From contig NZ_JAJNOD010000001.1 of the NCBI RefSeq assembly GCF_021044885.1, positions 310,001 through 374,000 of the forward strand: a stretch of DNA of 64,000 nucleotides, read 5' to 3'. This document shows positions 60,651 through 64,000 of this stretch, one piece after another (the stretch's first letter is position 1; every line of letters begins with the position of its first letter). A program made the translations under genes and the position numbers. Source of the DNA: Microbacterium nymphoidis (lineage in GTDB: Bacteria > Actinomycetota > Actinomycetes > Actinomycetales > Microbacteriaceae). A model generated the notes under the pieces. The model saw only the letters and a program-made list of their open reading frames with translations, was not told the origin of the DNA and did no database searches.

Positions 60651-60692
60651 AGCCGTTTCGTTGGGCCATCCGCCGATTCTGGAGAGACTGCA

Positions 60693-62135
60693 ATGACCAC
60701 CACTGACACCGCCCGTCCGCGGACCCTGGCCGAGAAGGTCTGGGACAACCACCTCGTCGTCGAGGGGGAGGGCGACGAGCCGGACCTCATCTACATCGAC
60801 CTGCATCTGGTGCACGAGGTGACGAGCCCGCAGGCCTTCGACGGCCTCCGCTCGGAGGGCCGCCCGTTGCGCCGGCTGGATCTCACGATCGCGACCGAGG
60901 ATCACAACACCCCGACGCTGGACATCGACAAGCCGATCGCCGACCTCACCAGCCGCACGCAGATCGAGACGCTGCGCCGCAACGCGGCCGAGTTCGGCGT
61001 TCGCATCCACTCGCTCGGAGACGCGGAGCAGGGCATCGTGCACGTCGTCGGCCCGCAGCTGGGCCTGACCATGCCCGGCATCACGGTGGTGTGCGGAGAT
61101 TCCCACACCTCGACCCACGGTGCATTCGGCGCCATGGCCTTCGGCATCGGCACCAGCGAGGTCGAGCACGTCATGGCGACGCAGACGCTGCCGCTCAAGC
61201 CGTTCAAGACCATGGCGATCAACGTGGACGGCGCGCTGAAGCCGGGGGTCACCGCCAAGGACATCATCCTCGCCGTGATCGCCAAGATCGGCACCGGCGG
61301 CGGCCAGGGCTACGTGCTGGAATACCGTGGCTCCGCGATTCGCTCCCTCTCCATGGAGGGACGCATGACGATCTGCAACATGTCCATCGAGGCCGGTGCC
61401 CGCGCCGGCATGGTGGCACCCGATGAGACGACGTTCGCGTACCTCGAAGGGCGCCCGCACGCCCCGAAGGGCCAGGACTGGGAGGACGCGGTCGCATACT
61501 GGCGCACGCTCCCCACGGATGAGGGCGCGACCTTCGACGCGGAGGTCTTCATCGACGCCGACACGCTCGAGCCTTTCGTCACCTGGGGCACCAACCCCGG
61601 TCAGGGCGTATCGCTGTCCGATGTGGTGCCCTCGCCGGAGGACTACACCGACCCGAACGAGCGCGCCGCCGCCGAGCGCGCGCTGGAGTACATGGACCTG
61701 GTCCCGGGCACGAAGCTGAAGGACGTCCCCGTGGACGCCGTGTTCATGGGCTCCTGCACCAACAGCCGCATCGAGGATCTGCGCGCGTTCGCCTCCATCA
61801 TCCAGGGGCAGAAGAAGGCGGACGGCGTCCGCGTCATGGTGGTTCCCGGGTCCGCGCGGGTGCGCCTGGAGGCCGAGGCCGAGGGCATCGACAAGATCGT
61901 GACAGACTTCGGCGCCGAGTGGCGATTCGCGGGCTGCTCGATGTGCCTGGGGATGAACCCGGATCAGCTGGCACCGGGGGAGCGCTGTGCGTCGACCTCG
62001 AACCGCAACTTCGAGGGCCGTCAGGGCAAGGGCGGTCGCACCCACCTGGTGTCGCCGCTCGTCGCCGCAGCCACCGCGATCCGCGGCACGCTGTCCAGCC
62101 CGAGCGATCTGCAGACCGCAGGAGAGGTGGCCTGA
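60693..62135 (+). CDS. leuC: 3-isopropylmalate dehydratase large subunit
   Basis: A 480-aa aconitase-fold subunit that, with LeuD, converts 2-isopropylmalate to 3-isopropylmalate. The three cluster Cys residues are in [16 protein letters not shown]-type positions further on: FMGSCTNSR near residue 350 and GCSMCLGMN near 412-415, so a [4Fe-4S] cluster is expected. The start is ATG 60693 with GGAGAG upstream. Expression is probably controlled by the leucine leader peptide. leuD starts one base after the stop. Confidence 0.97.
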   Translation: MTTTDTARPRTLAEKVWDNHLVVEGEGDEPDLIYIDLHLVHEVTSPQAFDGLRSEGRPLRRLDLTIATEDHNTPTLDIDKPIADLTSRTQIETLRRNAAEFGVRIHSLGDAEQGIVHVVGPQLGLTMPGITVVCGDSHTSTHGAFGAMAFGIGTSEVEHVMATQTLPLKPFKTMAINVDGALKPGVTAKDIILAVIAKIGTGGGQGYVLEYRGSAIRSLSMEGRMTICNMSIEAGARAGMVAPDETTFAYLEGRPHAPKGQDWEDAVAYWRTLPTDEGATFDAEVFIDADTLEPFVTWGTNPGQGVSLSDVVPSPEDYTDPNERAAAERALEYMDLVPGTKLKDVPVDAVFMGSCTNSRIEDLRAFASIIQGQKKADGVRVMVVPGSARVRLEAEAEGIDKIVTDFGAEWRFAGCSMCLGMNPDQLAPGERCASTSNRNFEGRQGKGGRTHLVSPLVAAATAIRGTLSSPSDLQTAGEVA

Positions 62136-62136
62136 C

Positions 62137-62748
62137 ATGGAGAAGTTCACGACCCACACCGGTATCGCCGCGCCTCTGAAGCGCTCGAACGTCGACACCG
62201 ACCAGATCATCCCCGCGGTCTATCTGAAGCGCGTCACCAAGACCGGCTTCGAGGACGCGCTGTTCGCCGGCTGGCGCCAGGACCCCGATTTCGTCCTCAA
62301 CCAGCCCGAGTTCCAGGGCGCATCGGTGCTGGTGGCAGGTCCGGACTTCGGCACCGGATCCAGCCGTGAACACGCCGTCTGGGCCCTGCGGGACTTCGGC
62401 TTCCGTGTCGTGCTTTCGCCGCGTTTCGCCGACATCTTCCGCGGCAACTCCGGCAAGCAGGGACTGCTCACCGGCATCATCTCCGAGGCTGACCTGGAAC
62501 GGCTGTGGGCGGCCATCGACGCGGAGCCGGGTGTGTCCATCACCGTCGACCTGCCGGCGCGCACAGCGACACTGGGCGAGCTCACGGTTCCGTTCGAGAT
62601 CGACGACTACACTGGTTGGCGGCTCTTGGAGGGGCTGGACGACATCGGTCTGACCCTCCGGAACGAAGACAAGATCGCCGCCTACGAGGCGCGTCGCGAA
62701 TCCTGGAAGCCGCGCACCCTACCGGTGCAGACGTCCACTGCAGAGTAA
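62137..62748 (+). CDS. leuD: 3-isopropylmalate dehydratase small subunit
   Basis: A 203-aa swivelling-domain partner of LeuC. Typical segments are [16 protein letters not shown] near residue 17 and [17 protein letters not shown] near residue 68. The ATG at 62137 follows the leuC stop by one base, and GGAGAGG lies upstream within leuC. It is joined to the leuC message under the same attenuator. Confidence 0.97.
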   Translation: MEKFTTHTGIAAPLKRSNVDTDQIIPAVYLKRVTKTGFEDALFAGWRQDPDFVLNQPEFQGASVLVAGPDFGTGSSREHAVWALRDFGFRVVLSPRFADIFRGNSGKQGLLTGIISEADLERLWAAIDAEPGVSITVDLPARTATLGELTVPFEIDDYTGWRLLEGLDDIGLTLRNEDKIAAYEARRESWKPRTLPVQTSTAE

Positions 62749-62757
62749 GGCCACCGC

Positions 62758-64000
62758 ATGAGCATCACCCTGAACGACATCACCGGCACCGGCGGAATCG
62801 CACCAGGGGCGGGGGAGATCCTGTCCATCCGCGGCGGTCGTCCGCTGTCCGGTCGCGTGTCCGTGAAGGGCGCCAAGAACCTGGTCACCAAGGCGATGGT
62901 GGCGGCACTGCTCGGCAACACCGCCAGCACCCTGCGCGACGTTCCCGACATCAGCGACGTGGCCGTGGTGCGCTCGCTGCTCGAGGTGCACGGCGTGCGC
63001 GTCGTCGAGGGCGACGAGCCCGGCTCGCTGCTCATGGACCCGCGCGATGTCGAGTCGGCGCACATGGAGGAGATCGACGCCTACGCCGGATCCTCTCGCA
63101 TCCCGATCCTGTTCTGCGGTCCGCTGCTGCACCGCCTGGGCGAGGCCTTCATCCCCGACCTCGGCGGCTGCCGCATCGGCGACCGCCCGATCGACTTCCA
63201 CCTGGACGCCCTCCGCAAGTTCGGTGCCGTGGTGGAGAAGCTGCCCAGCGGCATCCGCCTCTCCGCACCGAACGGTCTCCACGGCGCGAACATCCACCTG
63301 CCGTACCCGAGCGTGGGCGCCACCGAGCAGGTGCTGCTGACGGCGGTCCGTGCCGATGGACAGACCGAGCTGAAGAACGCGGCCATCGAGCCGGAGATCA
63401 TGGATCTGATCGCCGTGCTTCAGAAGATGGGCGCGATCATCTCCTACGAGCCCAACCGCGTCATCCTCATCGAGGGGGTCGCGGAGCTCAAGGGCTACGA
63501 TCACCGTGCGATCTTCGACCGCAATGAGGCCGCGAGCTGGGCGGCCGCCGCGCTCGCGACCGACGGTGAGATCTATGTCGAGGGTGCCCGCCAGCAGGAG
63601 ATGCTCACGTTCCTCAACGTGGTTCGCCGTATGAACGGCGACTTCGATGTGCACGAGGACGGCATCGTCTTCCGCCGCGGCGCCGGCGCGATGCGCGGCG
63701 TGACGGTCGAGACCGACGTCCACCCCGGCTTCATGACCGACTGGCAGCAGCCGCTGATCGTGGCGCTCACGCAGGCCGAGGGACAGTCGATCGTGCACGA
63801 GACCGTGTACGAGAACCGCTTCGGCTTCACCGATGCACTGGTGAAGATGGGCGCCGACATCGTGGTGCACCCGCATGGTCTGCAGAACGGCCCGCGCCGC
63901 GTGCCGCGTCGTCAGCTGGAGCAGGCGGCGGTCATCAACGGTCCGACCCACCTCACCGGTGCCGACATCGTGGTGCCCGACCTGCGCGGCGGCTACAGCC
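62758..64000 (+). CDS. murA: UDP-N-acetylglucosamine 1-carboxyvinyltransferase (partial, runs off end)
   Basis: The first 414 codons of MurA, which transfers enolpyruvate from PEP to UDP-GlcNAc, the first committed step of peptidoglycan synthesis. RGGRPLSGRVSVKGAKNLVT opens domain one; the catalytic Cys138 is in LGGCRIGDRPIDFH. Since Cys (not Asp) is present, fosfomycin could in principle bind. The reading frame stays open to the last base of the window; about 40 residues are probably missing. The start is ATG 62758, nine bases after leuD. Confidence 0.96.
   Translation, partial: MSITLNDITGTGGIAPGAGEILSIRGGRPLSGRVSVKGAKNLVTKAMVAALLGNTASTLRDVPDISDVAVVRSLLEVHGVRVVEGDEPGSLLMDPRDVESAHMEEIDAYAGSSRIPILFCGPLLHRLGEAFIPDLGGCRIGDRPIDFHLDALRKFGAVVEKLPSGIRLSAPNGLHGANIHLPYPSVGATEQVLLTAVRADGQTELKNAAIEPEIMDLIAVLQKMGAIISYEPNRVILIEGVAELKGYDHRAIFDRNEAASWAAAALATDGEIYVEGARQQEMLTFLNVVRRMNGDFDVHEDGIVFRRGAGAMRGVTVETDVHPGFMTDWQQPLIVALTQAEGQSIVHETVYENRFGFTDALVKMGADIVVHPHGLQNGPRRVPRRQLEQAAVINGPTHLTGADIVVPDLRGGYS

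Overview
The window comes from a high-GC Gram-positive actinobacterium. GC-rich codons, frequent GTG/TTG starts, GTGA/ATGA gene overlaps and the linkage serA - leuB - ilvE - FAH hydrolase - gltX - tRNA-Gln - leuCD - murA all point to Microbacteriaceae, most likely Microbacterium. This placement is inferred from gene content; no rRNA gene is present.

Layout. (1) 225-7467: a sugar ABC importer operon (binding protein, two permeases) with a ROK kinase, an M81/MlrC-type metallopeptidase and a GH29 alpha-L-fucosidase. cutC and two small membrane proteins follow. (2) 9969-18383: serA, an S66 LD-carboxypeptidase, a TetR/MFS efflux pair with a visible operator-promoter, leuB, ilvE and an FAH hydrolase. 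(3) 18424-24223: two MFS transporters, a CocE-type hydrolase and a LacI regulator. (4) 24264-30719: gltX, a coiled-coil protein, tRNA-Gln, a lipoprotein, a GH114-like lipoprotein, and a VOC/M20 pair. (5) 30895-34622: a compact cyclic-di-GMP and exopolysaccharide locus with a membrane GGDEF protein, a stand-alone EAL protein, a processive GT2 and a coupled 74-aa membrane protein. (6) 34718-38673: a flavodoxin-like protein, a low-complexity protein, an Nramp-like transporter, an FHA-like protein and a PfpI protein. (7) 38845-49424: a second fucoside cluster with GH29, a GntR regulator, a fuconolactonase-like enzyme, an aldo/keto reductase, an RraA-type protein, an unrecognised glycosidase-like protein, an ABC importer and an SGNH esterase. 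(8) 49653-64000: paralogous membrane proteins, an MBL hydrolase, tRNA-Glu, an ECF sigma factor with a DUF4349 protein, terC behind a yybP-ykoY-like riboswitch, an osmoprotectant ABC operon, an OAH-sulfhydrylase-like enzyme, leuCD behind a leucine-rich leader peptide, and murA running off the end.

How the parts work together. The two fucosidase clusters suggest import of fucosylated oligosaccharides, cytoplasmic hydrolysis and oxidative (non-phosphorylative) breakdown of L-fucose. Neither importer encodes an ATPase, so a shared MsmK-type ATPase elsewhere is probable. A 17-bp motif found both before the GntR gene and before the second importer suggests one regulon.

The most unusual observations are a set of locus-specific tandem duplications that include or start at the stop codons of genes, one of which builds a chain of overlapping mini-ORFs between two permease genes; the leucine attenuator before leuC; the c-di-GMP/glycosyltransferase locus; and the shared 17-bp operator.
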